Program-made: the position numbers and the translations under genes | Notes under the pieces: generated by a model | Databases searched by the model: none | What the model was told of the DNA's origin: nothing | What the model saw: only the letters and a program-made list of their open reading frames with translations | Origin: Buttiauxella gaviniae | Lineage (GTDB): Bacteria; Pseudomonadota; Gammaproteobacteria; Enterobacterales; Enterobacteriaceae | NCBI RefSeq assembly: GCF_040786275.1 | Contig: NZ_JBFMVT010000002.1 | Span: 4,402,001-4,466,000 of the forward strand | Direction of reading: 5' to 3' | Length of the DNA stretch: 64,000 nucleotides | In this document: piece by piece, positions 1-8,784 of the stretch | Layout of the letters: the number at the start of each line of letters is the position of its first letter | Numbering within the stretch: the stretch's first letter is position 1

Positions 1-1170
1 CTGCGTTGCCAGAGTTTACTGGAGAGCGGCCACGGGGAACTGATCGCCCGCCTCACCGGCCTGCCGGTTGATCCGTTGTTTCCCGCCGCCAAAATCCGTG
101 CCCTTCTCGATGCTATTCCTGACGGTGTTACGCGGGCTGACAAGGGTGAATTATGCATTGGCACCCTCGACACGTGGCTGAACTGGCAGTTAACTGCCGG
201 TCGCGCCTTTACGACCGATTTTTCTAATGCCGCGCGGACGCAACTGTTCAATATTTATCAGGGGCAATGGGACGACGCGTTACTGAAACTCTTCGGCATT
301 CCTCGCAACGCGCTGGCTGAAGTGCGCCCCTCTGCGGCACATCACGGCGAAGTGCAAATCACAAACATTCCAGGGCTTGCCGCCGGTACGCCTGTGCTTG
401 CGCTGATTGGTGATTCACACGCGGCGCTGTACGCCCAGCGTAGTGTGGGCGGGCATGTGGTGAAAGCCACCTACGGCACGGGGTCGTCGCTGATGCTCTC
501 GCTGCCACAGCCGCTTATCCACGGGTCTCAACTCAGCACCACCCTTGCCTGGCACGATGGCGAGCTGAACTACGCCCTGGAAGGCAACATCACCCATACC
601 GGTTCGGGGGCCGCATGGCTTGGCAAAATGCTCGGCGTAAATAACGCAGCCGAACTGACGAACCTTGCGCAATCCACAGAAACCAATCAGGGCGTCTATT
701 ACGTTCCGGCACTTTCTGGCCTTGGCGCACCCTGGTGGGACTTACACGCACGCGGCATGATTTGCGGCCTGACGGATGCAGCAACGCCTGCGGTGTTAGC
801 CCGCGCCGCGCTGGAGTCCATCGTCTGGCAAATAGCCGATGTCTTTTTCGCGATGGAACAGGCAACGGGCGAACGTCTCGAATCACTGTGTGTCGATGGC
901 GCGGCGACCCAAAACCGCTGGCTAATGCAGTTGCAGGCTGACGTGCTGCAACGCCCGTTAATCATTCAACCGGCGGCGGAAATTTCAGCGCTTGGCGCGA
1001 CGTTGCTTGCGGGCAAAACGCTCGGCTGGTGGCAAGACGACACCCCGCTTTCAGCGCTTGCGGGCTGTGGCGAACGTTTACAGCCCAGAGCCGAACAACA
1101 AAAACCGATGCAAGAAAATTATAAACAATGGCTTGAAGCCGTGGCGCGTTGCCGCTTTCAGCCAAATTAA
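1..1170 (+). CDS. FGGY-family carbohydrate kinase, 5' end cut by window
   Basis: The reading frame is open from base 1, so the N-terminal third of the protein lies to the left. The visible part carries the glycerol-kinase-like second half of an FGGY kinase: a GTLDTWLNWQLT segment, the nucleotide-site loop YGTGSS, and the C-terminal lobe GLGAPWWD...RGMICGLT followed by DGAATQN. These enzymes phosphorylate a sugar or polyol with ATP in the cytoplasm. The substrate cannot be read from the sequence; similarity is closest to the glycerol kinase branch by eye. The next gene, an isomerase, starts 24 bases downstream, so the two probably act in sequence on the same sugar in one operon. Confidence 0.85.
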   Translation: MRCQSLLESGHGELIARLTGLPVDPLFPAAKIRALLDAIPDGVTRADKGELCIGTLDTWLNWQLTAGRAFTTDFSNAARTQLFNIYQGQWDDALLKLFGIPRNALAEVRPSAAHHGEVQITNIPGLAAGTPVLALIGDSHAALYAQRSVGGHVVKATYGTGSSLMLSLPQPLIHGSQLSTTLAWHDGELNYALEGNITHTGSGAAWLGKMLGVNNAAELTNLAQSTETNQGVYYVPALSGLGAPWWDLHARGMICGLTDAATPAVLARAALESIVWQIADVFFAMEQATGERLESLCVDGAATQNRWLMQLQADVLQRPLIIQPAAEISALGATLLAGKTLGWWQDDTPLSALAGCGERLQPRAEQQKPMQENYKQWLEAVARCRFQPN

Positions 1171-1194
1171 CCTTTATTGGAGCGAAGTGAAGCC

Positions 1195-2613
1195 ATGTCC
1201 AGAATCCCAAAACAACTTACTTTCGGCGTCATCATCGGCAATCGCGGTTTCTTCCCGAGCTATTTAGTGGCGCAGGCGCATGAACAGGCCGAAGCGCTGT
1301 TTAGCAAACTGGGTATCAATACCGTGATGTTAAAAGACGGACAAACCCATCTCGGCGGCGTGGAAACGCGCCAGGACGCCAAAGTGTGCGCTGAATTATT
1401 CCGCCAGCATCGTGATGAAATTCATGGCCTGGTCGTGCTGCTGCCCAACTTCGGGGATGAAAAAGCAGTGGCGGAAGCCATTCGTCTTTCCGGCCTGAAA
1501 GTGCCGGTCTTAATCCAGGCCGAAGAAGATAACCTCGACAAAATGGGGCTGGCGACACGCCGGGATAGCTTCTGCGGCAAAATCTCGCTGTGCAATAACC
1601 TGCGCCAGTACAACATCCCTTTCACGCTCACCACGCAGCATGTCTGCGCGTTAAGCGGTGAAGTTTTTGAGCAAGATTTACAGCGTTTTGCGCAAATCTG
1701 CCGGGTAGTCAAATCGATGCAGGGCGTGCGAATCGGGGCAATCGGTGCACGTCCGGCCAGCTTTAACACCGTGCGCTATAGCGAAAAACTGCTTGAGAAA
1801 ATGGGCGTGGCGGTGGAAACGCTCGACCTGTCGGAAATTTTCACGCGCATTAAACACATCAGCGATAGCGATCTGCGCGTGCACGAAAAACGCGGCATCT
1901 TAATTGAAAACGCCGACGCCAGCGGCATTCCGGCAGATAAACTCACCACCATGGCAAAACTGTTCGTGGTGATCAGCGAATGGGTGGTCGCCAACGACAT
2001 CGACACCACCGCGATTCAGTGCTGGACCTCACTTCAGGAAAATCTCGGGATTAACGTGTGCTCGATTATGAGCGTGATGTCCGGGCAGTTAATGCCCAGC
2101 GCCTGTGAAGTGGATGTGATGGGGGCGCTGTCGATGTACGCGCTGGCAAGTGCTTCGCTCAATCCCGCTTCCATTGCCGACTGGAACAATAACTTCGGCG
2201 ACGATCGCAACAAATGCATACTGTTCCACTGCGGGAACTTCGCCAGCAGCAGCCTCGAATCCCCGTCCATGGGTACCGCAGATATCATTGGCACCACTGT
2301 CGGGAAAGAGAATACCTGCGGCGCGGTGCATGGCCGCCTGAAAAGCGGCCCGCTCACCTATTTCCGCCTCTCTTCCGATGATTTTACCGGCGAAGTCAAA
2401 GCCTACGTCGGTGAGGGGCAATCCGTTGACGATCCTTTAGATACCGTTGGCTGTCGGGCGGTGATTGAAGTGCCGCATCTGGAGAATTTAATGGCGTGGA
2501 TTTGCAATAACGGTTTTGAACACCACGTCGCCATGAACCATTCGGCGACGGGCGTGGTATTGCAGGAGGCATTCAGCAAATACCTGGGCGTGAACTGCTA
2601 TTTGCATCGCTAA
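1195..2613 (+). CDS. L-fucose/L-arabinose isomerase-family protein
   Basis: A 472-residue protein of the fucose isomerase fold. The start is ATG 1195, after a purine-rich stretch with GGAG; an in-frame TTG at 1177 is less likely. Candidate Mn-binding and catalytic residues of the family are present: CEVDVMGAL (Glu305, Asp307), Glu282 in WTSLQEN, and His449 in MNHSATG; HCGNF lies at 345. It is shorter than FucI (about 590 residues), as are several uncharacterised relatives. With the kinase just upstream it should convert an aldose to the ketose that the kinase phosphorylates, or act on a related substrate. The actual sugar is unknown. Confidence 0.75.
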   Translation: MSRIPKQLTFGVIIGNRGFFPSYLVAQAHEQAEALFSKLGINTVMLKDGQTHLGGVETRQDAKVCAELFRQHRDEIHGLVVLLPNFGDEKAVAEAIRLSGLKVPVLIQAEEDNLDKMGLATRRDSFCGKISLCNNLRQYNIPFTLTTQHVCALSGEVFEQDLQRFAQICRVVKSMQGVRIGAIGARPASFNTVRYSEKLLEKMGVAVETLDLSEIFTRIKHISDSDLRVHEKRGILIENADASGIPADKLTTMAKLFVVISEWVVANDIDTTAIQCWTSLQENLGINVCSIMSVMSGQLMPSACEVDVMGALSMYALASASLNPASIADWNNNFGDDRNKCILFHCGNFASSSLESPSMGTADIIGTTVGKENTCGAVHGRLKSGPLTYFRLSSDDFTGEVKAYVGEGQSVDDPLDTVGCRAVIEVPHLENLMAWICNNGFEHHVAMNHSATGVVLQEAFSKYLGVNCYLHR

Positions 2614-2620
2614 TGTTAAA

Positions 2621-2644
2621 ACGGCGAATTACAACACTCGCCGT
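2621..2644 (-). terminator. Rho-independent terminator of ydcF
   Basis: A 7-bp stem (ACGGCGA / TCGCCGT) with a 10-nt loop sits between two converging genes. Read on the minus strand it is followed by TTTTAAC, as expected for the end of the ydcF transcript. On the plus strand no T-run follows. Confidence 0.55.
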
Positions 2645-2655
2645 AATCGCAAAAG

Positions 2656-3456
2656 TTATATGCCACGCTCGCGCATCAACTGCGCAAGCGCGGCATCGTT
2701 TGCCAAAATTTCCCAGGCACTCATCACCGCCTGGGGAATATCAACATGGGTAATGAAGTCGCGCCCTTGCGGGCCGTAACCCTGCGCATCGTCTCTGATT
2801 CGCGGGATTTCCCCCAGCGCCAGCGAAATGTAACGCTCAACCGGCCAGAGCCCTTTTTCATATGATGTGAAAATAGTCTGCGTTTCATTACTTGCCAATA
2901 CCGGAACAAAGCCCGGCCAACTGCGCCATTGCGGGAAACTCTCCTGCCCCTGCCAGACACGTTCAAAGGTAGCCACCGTTCGGCGCTGCATCGTCGGGTC
3001 CTGGATAATAACCGCGCGTGTCGGGGTAATATTGAGCTCTTGCATCATGGCGCAGGTAAAGCGCGCGTTCTCCCCGCAGTTGGTCGACTTCTCTTCCGTC
3101 AGCACTTTTTCAGCCGGGATCTTCCAGAATTGCGTGGCGATATCTTTAAGAATTGCCGCTTCAGCGCGACCAGTAGTCGGAATGGTGTTATAGCGCGGAT
3201 GTTTAGCGATCGCGCCATATAAGAAGGTGGTGGAGTGACCGATACCCCCGGTAATCAACAGCGGCAATTCGGTGTTAACGGCAAGCTGACACGCCGCATC
3301 GATGGTCGGGATAACGGCATTGCCCGCAAGAATGATAATTTCTGCATCAGAATCTGCGGGCGGTGTCGCAAACTCGTTATAAGAAAGCCACTCACCGAGC
3401 GTGTTAATGGCGTCTACGGTCGTTGCCTGCAAAGTCGGAAATGTTGTCGTCAACAT
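2656..3456 (-). CDS. ydcF: YdcF, DUF218/ElyC-SanA-YdcF family protein
   Basis: A 266-residue protein, the same length as E. coli YdcF and similar along its whole length. Recognisable blocks are ILAGNAV near 45, ITGGIGHSTTFLYGAIA near 90, TGRAEAA near 120, STNCGENARFTCA near 145 and QDPTMQRRT near 175, which form the nucleotide-type pocket of the DUF218 fold. E. coli YdcF has been reported to bind S-adenosylmethionine; its cellular role is not settled. No signal peptide is visible. It is transcribed alone and ends at a hairpin terminator shared with the converging isomerase gene. Confidence 0.9.
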   Translation of the reverse strand: MLTTTFPTLQATTVDAINTLGEWLSYNEFATPPADSDAEIIILAGNAVIPTIDAACQLAVNTELPLLITGGIGHSTTFLYGAIAKHPRYNTIPTTGRAEAAILKDIATQFWKIPAEKVLTEEKSTNCGENARFTCAMMQELNITPTRAVIIQDPTMQRRTVATFERVWQGQESFPQWRSWPGFVPVLASNETQTIFTSYEKGLWPVERYISLALGEIPRIRDDAQGYGPQGRDFITHVDIPQAVMSAWEILANDAALAQLMRERGI

Positions 3457-3643
3457 AACCCCTCCTTGTTAAAAACCAGCGCACATCATATCGCAGGTTA
3501 TGTCCGGGCTACATAGGGAGGGTCTGAGTCTTGGATAGGAAGATCTTAGCAGCAACCGCAGGATATTAAGCAGGCTAACCGGGGTATGAAGAACGCCGCT
3601 AAAGTGGCGCTGCGGGGGGTTCAGGTTTTAACAGACAGAACGG

Positions 3644-3684
3644 ATAAAAATATCCAGGAAGATCGAGAAATCTTTCAGGATATT
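3644..3684 (-). terminator. Terminator of the Rhs/immunity operon
   Basis: On the minus strand, just after the immunity gene stop, an approximately 15-bp stem (about 13 pairs; arms at 3649-3663 and 3670-3684) closes on AATATCC/GGATATT and is followed by TTTTTA. It is a convincing intrinsic terminator for the vgrG-eag-rhs-immunity transcript. The rest of the 3457-3643 gap, up to the ydcF start, shows nothing else I can name. Confidence 0.75.
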
Positions 3685-3686
3685 AA

Positions 3687-3974
3687 TTAAACATCTTCAA
3701 TCAAATACTTGACATTTAATTTAATCAATGCTGACTCAATGAAAGAAAATATAATATCTCTTATATTTCCACTCAGATTACTCACAATAAAGAAACCATC
3801 ATCAGATTTTTCTATAGAAAAATCAATCCATCCAGGATACTCACTGGGTATCCACAATGCGTTCAGATCATCGGTTAATTGAGCCGTTGATACATGTTCC
3901 ATTATTTTTTTTGTAATAATAGAAAAAACCTCATCTTTATGCTCCACAAAGTGGACGATATATTCAAAGCTCAT
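3687..3974 (-). CDS. Candidate immunity protein for the Rhs toxin tip
   Basis: A 95-residue acidic protein with no signal peptide or membrane segment and no family I recognise. The assignment rests on position. Its ATG follows the rhs stop codon directly (TAAATG, no gap), it is AT-rich like the toxin-encoding end of rhs and unlike the GC-rich rhs core, and a terminator follows. Rhs effectors are regularly followed by a small cognate immunity gene acquired together with the tip. It would bind and neutralise the C-terminal toxin domain in the cytoplasm. The sequence itself gives no independent functional motif. Confidence 0.7.
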   Translation of the reverse strand: MSFEYIVHFVEHKDEVFSIITKKIMEHVSTAQLTDDLNALWIPSEYPGWIDFSIEKSDDGFFIVSNLSGNIRDIIFSFIESALIKLNVKYLIEDV

Positions 3975-6900
3975 TTATACACCACATCCATGTGCTCGCC
4001 CTCGTTTTATCGGATAATCACTAGGATTTCTTATTCCTATATGCGTTTCATTTGGGTTAGTGCTCGGGATTCCTCGGTCATTGAGCGTAATATTTCCCGG
4101 TTCATTTTTATGGACATGGGCGTTCGCTCCAGATTTAGGTAATGGTTGTCCATTTTTCATTGTCATACTTTGGTTACCGTAGGGATCAATACGAACTTGA
4201 GAACCATCACTATGACTCCATGTTTGATTACCAGTGCTGCTTTGTTTATCCAAAGTAAATCCCTTATCAGTTAAAATATCACCAATCTGGGCTTGAGATT
4301 TTCCTTTTAATGGAGGCAAGTCTGAAGATGCGCTTAACCCCCACGGATCGATCCACCCCAGCGGATTCGGCGCATACTGATAAAGGTTTATTCCCCCCGC
4401 CAGCCCTATCGGATCATGCTGGGTAAACCGTCCCGAATCCGGATCATAATAACGGTGTAAATTATAATGCAGCCCCGTCTCCCTGTCGAGGTACTGGCCC
4501 TGCATCATCAGGTTTTGCTGACCCCGCCCCGTAAGTGCCAGGTTGCTGTTTTCTGAAGTGATTTTCCCGCGTATGTCCGGCTCGCCACTCCACACAGTCT
4601 CCCCGGCGCTGTCAGTCATTGCCTCCGGCTGGCCGTTCACCTGGCAGTGGAAATAATACACCTCGCCGGCACCGTCTATTCTCGCCAGCGGGGCAAAACT
4701 GTGCTGGCCGCTGTAGGCATACACCTGCACTTTATCGCCACTGCTATCACTGGTGTATTCCGCCAGCAGGCGCGGCCCTTCCCATAAAAAACGCGTTTCC
4801 CTTGCCCGGTACTGCGGGCCACCACCCGTCCCCTCCATGCGTCGGTAATGCACCCGCTTGCTCACCCGCCGCCCCAGCACGTCGTAGCGAAAATCCACCA
4901 CGCATTCCGGCCGGGTGTGGCTCACCGGCTGGTGCAGGACCTGTATCAGCCGGTGTTCACTGTCGTAACGGTATAACCAGCGTTCTCCGGTTTTTCTCTT
5001 CTCCGTCGAGCGCCCGTAAATATCGTACCGGTAATCCGTGCCCCGGTGTTGTGCCACCCGGTTATACCGCCAGTACGGGACCATCACCTCGTCATCGAGT
5101 GGGTTCGATGCTTCGTCATAGCGGGAGCGCACAACTGCCCCGGGCGCCTCCTCCCGCCGGATGAGCCTGTCTGCATCGTCGTAGCTGTACTGCCGCTCCC
5201 GGAACGGCGGTGTGCTCTGCTGCACCTGCGTCAGGTTATCCCGTGGGTCGTAATGCCACTGCTCCCGGCTCTGTGCCAGCGCCGCTTGCGGGGTACGCCC
5301 CGTCCACCGCTCACATATGCGGCCCTGCCTGTCGTACCGCCAGCCGCTGTTCAGCGCTCCCTGGGTGCGCCCCGTTTCCCGGTGCAGCGCATCCCGGCTG
5401 AACTCCGTGATAAGTTGCGTATCCAGCATCACCTGCAGCGCATGGCCACTGCCGTAGTACAGCGTTTTGAGGGAACGCCCGTCCGGCAACGTTACGGTGG
5501 TACGGTTGCCGAGTGCGTCGTACTGATAAGCAACATCGCCGTTTATGCCATGCTCACCCGTCAGATGGCCTGCGGGGTCATATTCCAGCGTCACTGCCTG
5601 TGCTTTGCCGCCTTCTGGCGTGAATCTCGCCTCCGTCAGTTGCCCCACGCCGTCATACCGATATTCCGTTACGCCGTCCGGCGTCTGCTTCTTCTTTATC
5701 TTTCCATCCGCGTCGCGGAAGAAACGGTGCACCAGGGCGCTGTCAGTACCCGCCGCAAAAATGCGGGCGCTGATGCGGTCGCAGGCATCGTATTCATAGC
5801 GGGTCACCACCCCGTCCAGACCATGCTCTTCCTTCAGCCGGTCGTTCTCCCCCCATATAAAACGGTATGTCTCATTGTTTTCGTTGGTCAGTTGGCTCAG
5901 CCGCCCGCGTGGATCAAACGCCCGCGTCACCACGCCACCCTGTGCATCACGGCTGAATTGCAGTTGCCCTGTTGCCTCATCGTAACCATATTCATGCACG
6001 GTGCCGTCTGCAGCCACATTCTCCGAAAGCCGCCCCAGGCTATCCCAGCACACCGTTTCCTGCCGCCCTTCCGCTGACCGTACCGCCACCAACCGCCCCG
6101 CAGCATCATACTCATAATGCCGGTTTTCCCCGGTGGCATCCGTGATACTGGCCAAACGGTACTGACTGTCGTAGGAATAGCGGGTGAGTTGCCCCGAGCA
6201 GTCCTGAGCCGTAAGCACCTGCCCGCGTGCATTATAGGTAAAACGGCTGATGCCACCCTGCGGGTTAACATACGCCGTGACCTGCCCGAGCTCATCCCGT
6301 TCATAACGCCTCACCTGACCCAGGGCGTTTTCCTGCGCAATCACGCCGTGGCAGGCGTCATATTCCAGCCGATAATAGTGGTCCTGCGCATCAATAAACT
6401 CACGCGGCAACGTGCGCTGCATCAGCCAGTATGTACGGGTGACATGCCCTTCCGCTGAATGCTCTTCCACAAGATTACCCTGCGCATCGTAGACAAACTG
6501 CTGTGTGGCATCGTCCGGAGCAGTGCATCCTGTCAGTTGCTGGTTCTCATCCCAGGTGAAACACCAGACGCCAGCAGCCTCATCCACGTAGCGCTCCACC
6601 AGATAGTCAGCATTCCACCAGTGTTCGCGACAGGCTCCGTCACTTTCCTCCACGCGGGTGAGGCCTTGCCCGAGGTCGTAATGTATCCGGCTGCGGCGGC
6701 CTGCACTGGTGGCATATGACACGACTCGCCAGTCGTCCGCAAACTGTTGCCAGCCATAATCACAGCGCAGACCTGAAGGCAGTCGATGAGAAGCCATAAG
6801 CCCGGCAGGAGTGTATTCAAACTCTCGGGTCACAACGGAGCTGGCATCGGTGACACTCGCAAGTTGCCCCTGAAGTGAATAGTCGTAATGCACGAGCGGG

Positions 6901-8336
6901 AAGGCAATGTCGCCACTGATGTCCACGATATCACTCACCCGTTGCGGGTGGGTTGCATGATGGTAATGCAACGCTACCCTCAGGCTATTTTCACTGTCCT
7001 TCAGCTCACTCAATCGCCCCTGCGCGTCGTAGTGCAGCAGCAATCCGTTACCATATTCGTCACAAAGTGATGTTAAACGCAGCCGTCGCGGATTAACGGG
7101 ATCAGGCAGATACAGCCGCCAGACGCTGCCGTCCAGGTCGGCAATGAGTAACTGCCCATGTTCCCCGGCGGCAAGCAGCAGACCGGTATCAGAATACTCT
7201 GTGCGTTCGCCTGCTGCAGGAGGGGTAAAACGTAGTTCACGCCCACCTTCATCATAAAAGCAGCTCTGCGCATCTTCGTGGACAACCCAAGTTTCAAACG
7301 GTGTCCGCCAGCCGCGTCCGAACAACCCGTCGAGGGTGTTACGGCTGTTATAAATACGCTGCCAGCGCAGAGGGAAACGCGCGGGTAATACAAAATCCAC
7401 GTCATCTTCATCCGCCAGCACTTTGGCACCGGTGGCAGCGTGAATCGGTGTAGACGCCGCATGCACTGCATCCCCCAGCATGCCCGCCGCCATTCCTGCC
7501 CCCATGGTCATAAACAGGCAAGGCAGGTTTTTAAACATTTTCCCGAAATTACGGGCCAGTAACAGGCTGGCAGCGGTCATGATCAGATCAAGTCCGGGAA
7601 TTTTACCGCTGTGGATGGGACGCACCACCACAGGCGCGCCGCCGATGATCACATTGGGCGACACCATCGTGGAGACAGTAGCCCCGCAGGTGGTGCGGTC
7701 ATTACTGCGCACGGCAGGTAGATCGTTAACCGAAACCGAGGATGAACCCTCTGCCAAAAACTGAACCGGCATCGGCGGGTGCTTCTCACACAGCACAGTA
7801 TCCTGGTTTGCCGGTGCCACCGGCCCAGGCGGAAAGGCAACCGTGGGGTTAATCAGCGATGTAATCAGCGCCTCCCCGCTGTTAAGTAACATTGCCACAT
7901 AATCCCGTTCACCTTCTGCTTCAGGCTTTGCATCACCTCCCACTGTTACAGCCAGCAGGCGCCCGGCCGCACGAGCTGCGGGTAGATCGTTGGTCAGCAC
8001 GTTCAGTGAACCCGTGACGATCTTCCCTTGGGGCGATGCCGGAAATATCGCACTGGCTAATCCTTCACATTCACTGATGACTTCATCCATCATGCCCGTG
8101 GCGCTCAGAATAAATCCGGCAATCAGGCCGGAGCCTGCACAGGATGAAGCTGCCGTCAGGGTCGCTGCGGCCACGCCACCCGCAGCAACAAAAGGGGCGG
8201 CAGTAAGAGCCACACCCGCGACAATGGCCCCCGCCGCAAACACCGTTAGCCCTTCAAATACCACCGCTGCAATATCAGCAAATACACTTTCATGAATAAT
8301 GTCATCGCCCATACGAGCCGCATGCTGTTCAGCCAT
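3975..8336 (-). CDS. Rhs-family T6SS effector with PAAR-like N-terminus and variable toxin tip
   Basis: A 1453-residue polymorphic toxin. The order is: hydrophobic segments at about 25-85; a PAAR-like region at about 100-245 with two copies of a VLTNDLPAAR / SVNDLPAVR motif; a second hydrophobic stretch at about 250-290; then the Rhs shell of YD repeats (YDAQGNL, YDAAGRL, YDALGNR and so on) up to the core-closing motif DPIGLAGGINLYQYAPNPLGWIDPWGL-type end near 1334. The last 119 residues are the toxin tip: GKSQAQIGDILTDKGF, then TWSHSDGSQVRIDPYGN, then an AHVHKNEPGN and THIGIRNPSDYP segment. The tip is visibly more AT-rich than the core. The hydrophobic segments are what Eag chaperones bind, and an Eag gene overlaps the start by 8 nt. 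The protein should load on the VgrG encoded upstream and be fired by the T6SS, whose machinery is not in the window. Confidence 0.92.
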   Translation of the reverse strand: MAEQHAARMGDDIIHESVFADIAAVVFEGLTVFAAGAIVAGVALTAAPFVAAGGVAAATLTAASSCAGSGLIAGFILSATGMMDEVISECEGLASAIFPASPQGKIVTGSLNVLTNDLPAARAAGRLLAVTVGGDAKPEAEGERDYVAMLLNSGEALITSLINPTVAFPPGPVAPANQDTVLCEKHPPMPVQFLAEGSSSVSVNDLPAVRSNDRTTCGATVSTMVSPNVIIGGAPVVVRPIHSGKIPGLDLIMTAASLLLARNFGKMFKNLPCLFMTMGAGMAAGMLGDAVHAASTPIHAATGAKVLADEDDVDFVLPARFPLRWQRIYNSRNTLDGLFGRGWRTPFETWVVHEDAQSCFYDEGGRELRFTPPAAGERTEYSDTGLLLAAGEHGQLLIADLDGSVWRLYLPDPVNPRRLRLTSLCDEYGNGLLLHYDAQGRLSELKDSENSLRVALHYHHATHPQRVSDIVDISGDIAFPLVHYDYSLQGQLASVTDASSVVTREFEYTPAGLMASHRLPSGLRCDYGWQQFADDWRVVSYATSAGRRSRIHYDLGQGLTRVEESDGACREHWWNADYLVERYVDEAAGVWCFTWDENQQLTGCTAPDDATQQFVYDAQGNLVEEHSAEGHVTRTYWLMQRTLPREFIDAQDHYYRLEYDACHGVIAQENALGQVRRYERDELGQVTAYVNPQGGISRFTYNARGQVLTAQDCSGQLTRYSYDSQYRLASITDATGENRHYEYDAAGRLVAVRSAEGRQETVCWDSLGRLSENVAADGTVHEYGYDEATGQLQFSRDAQGGVVTRAFDPRGRLSQLTNENNETYRFIWGENDRLKEEHGLDGVVTRYEYDACDRISARIFAAGTDSALVHRFFRDADGKIKKKQTPDGVTEYRYDGVGQLTEARFTPEGGKAQAVTLEYDPAGHLTGEHGINGDVAYQYDALGNRTTVTLPDGRSLKTLYYGSGHALQVMLDTQLITEFSRDALHRETGRTQGALNSGWRYDRQGRICERWTGRTPQAALAQSREQWHYDPRDNLTQVQQSTPPFRERQYSYDDADRLIRREEAPGAVVRSRYDEASNPLDDEVMVPYWRYNRVAQHRGTDYRYDIYGRSTEKRKTGERWLYRYDSEHRLIQVLHQPVSHTRPECVVDFRYDVLGRRVSKRVHYRRMEGTGGGPQYRARETRFLWEGPRLLAEYTSDSSGDKVQVYAYSGQHSFAPLARIDGAGEVYYFHCQVNGQPEAMTDSAGETVWSGEPDIRGKITSENSNLALTGRGQQNLMMQGQYLDRETGLHYNLHRYYDPDSGRFTQHDPIGLAGGINLYQYAPNPLGWIDPWGLSASSDLPPLKGKSQAQIGDILTDKGFTLDKQSSTGNQTWSHSDGSQVRIDPYGNQSMTMKNGQPLPKSGANAHVHKNEPGNITLNDRGIPSTNPNETHIGIRNPSDYPIKRGRAHGCGV

Positions 8337-8784
8337 GGGCCGCCTCCGCTCGCTTCGCCAGACACAATGTTTCGCACAGTCGCTGCCAGTACTGATTCTG
8401 AACTTGCGTAAAAGGGATCTGTGATGTGTGAGTGAAAATCAGCATCTGGCTTTTATGTGGGAGATGGAGTGCCAGTTGGCGCTGATACTGGATGTGCCCC
8501 CCTTGCCGAAAGTGGCAATCAGTCTGCCAGGCATCAACCCCTGGTGAACAAGGCAGCAAAACACGCGTTTTCGGTGTGCTTTGTACTCGCTCAACCCTCG
8601 CCCAAAGTTGCGCCCACTGGCTCTCCAGCTCATCTTCAAACGATCGCCCCGCTGGGATAGCCCCCCGAGCCACCATCAACACCGTATTGTCTGTGCTGTG
8701 ACGAAAGATATTCAGCGTGCTGTCTTGTCCGCCAATGTCATCGGGAAGGGAAAATGTGCCTTCATTAATTTGATAAGGTTTCAT
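8329..8784 (-). CDS. Eag-type DUF1795/DcrB-fold T6SS chaperone
   Basis: A 151-residue cytosolic protein of the DUF1795 (DcrB-like) family, called Eag when encoded next to Rhs or PAAR effectors. Seen here are the N-terminal EGTFSLPDDI, a central ARGAIPAGRSFEDELESQW and a C-terminal FTQVQNQYWQRLCETL helix. Eag chaperones shield the hydrophobic N-terminal segments of the effector until it is mounted on VgrG. Its ATG overlaps the vgrG stop (TAATG) and its end overlaps the rhs start by 8 nt, so translation of all three is coupled. Confidence 0.88.
   Translation of the reverse strand: MKPYQINEGTFSLPDDIGGQDSTLNIFRHSTDNTVLMVARGAIPAGRSFEDELESQWAQLWARVERVQSTPKTRVLLPCSPGVDAWQTDCHFRQGGHIQYQRQLALHLPHKSQMLIFTHTSQIPFTQVQNQYWQRLCETLCLAKRAEAAHG

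Noticed and set aside
4619-6077. Long plus-strand open frames inside rhs (for example 343 codons from 5046)
   Set aside because: They are antisense to the YD-repeat core, follow its GC-rich codon pattern and encode no recognisable domain.
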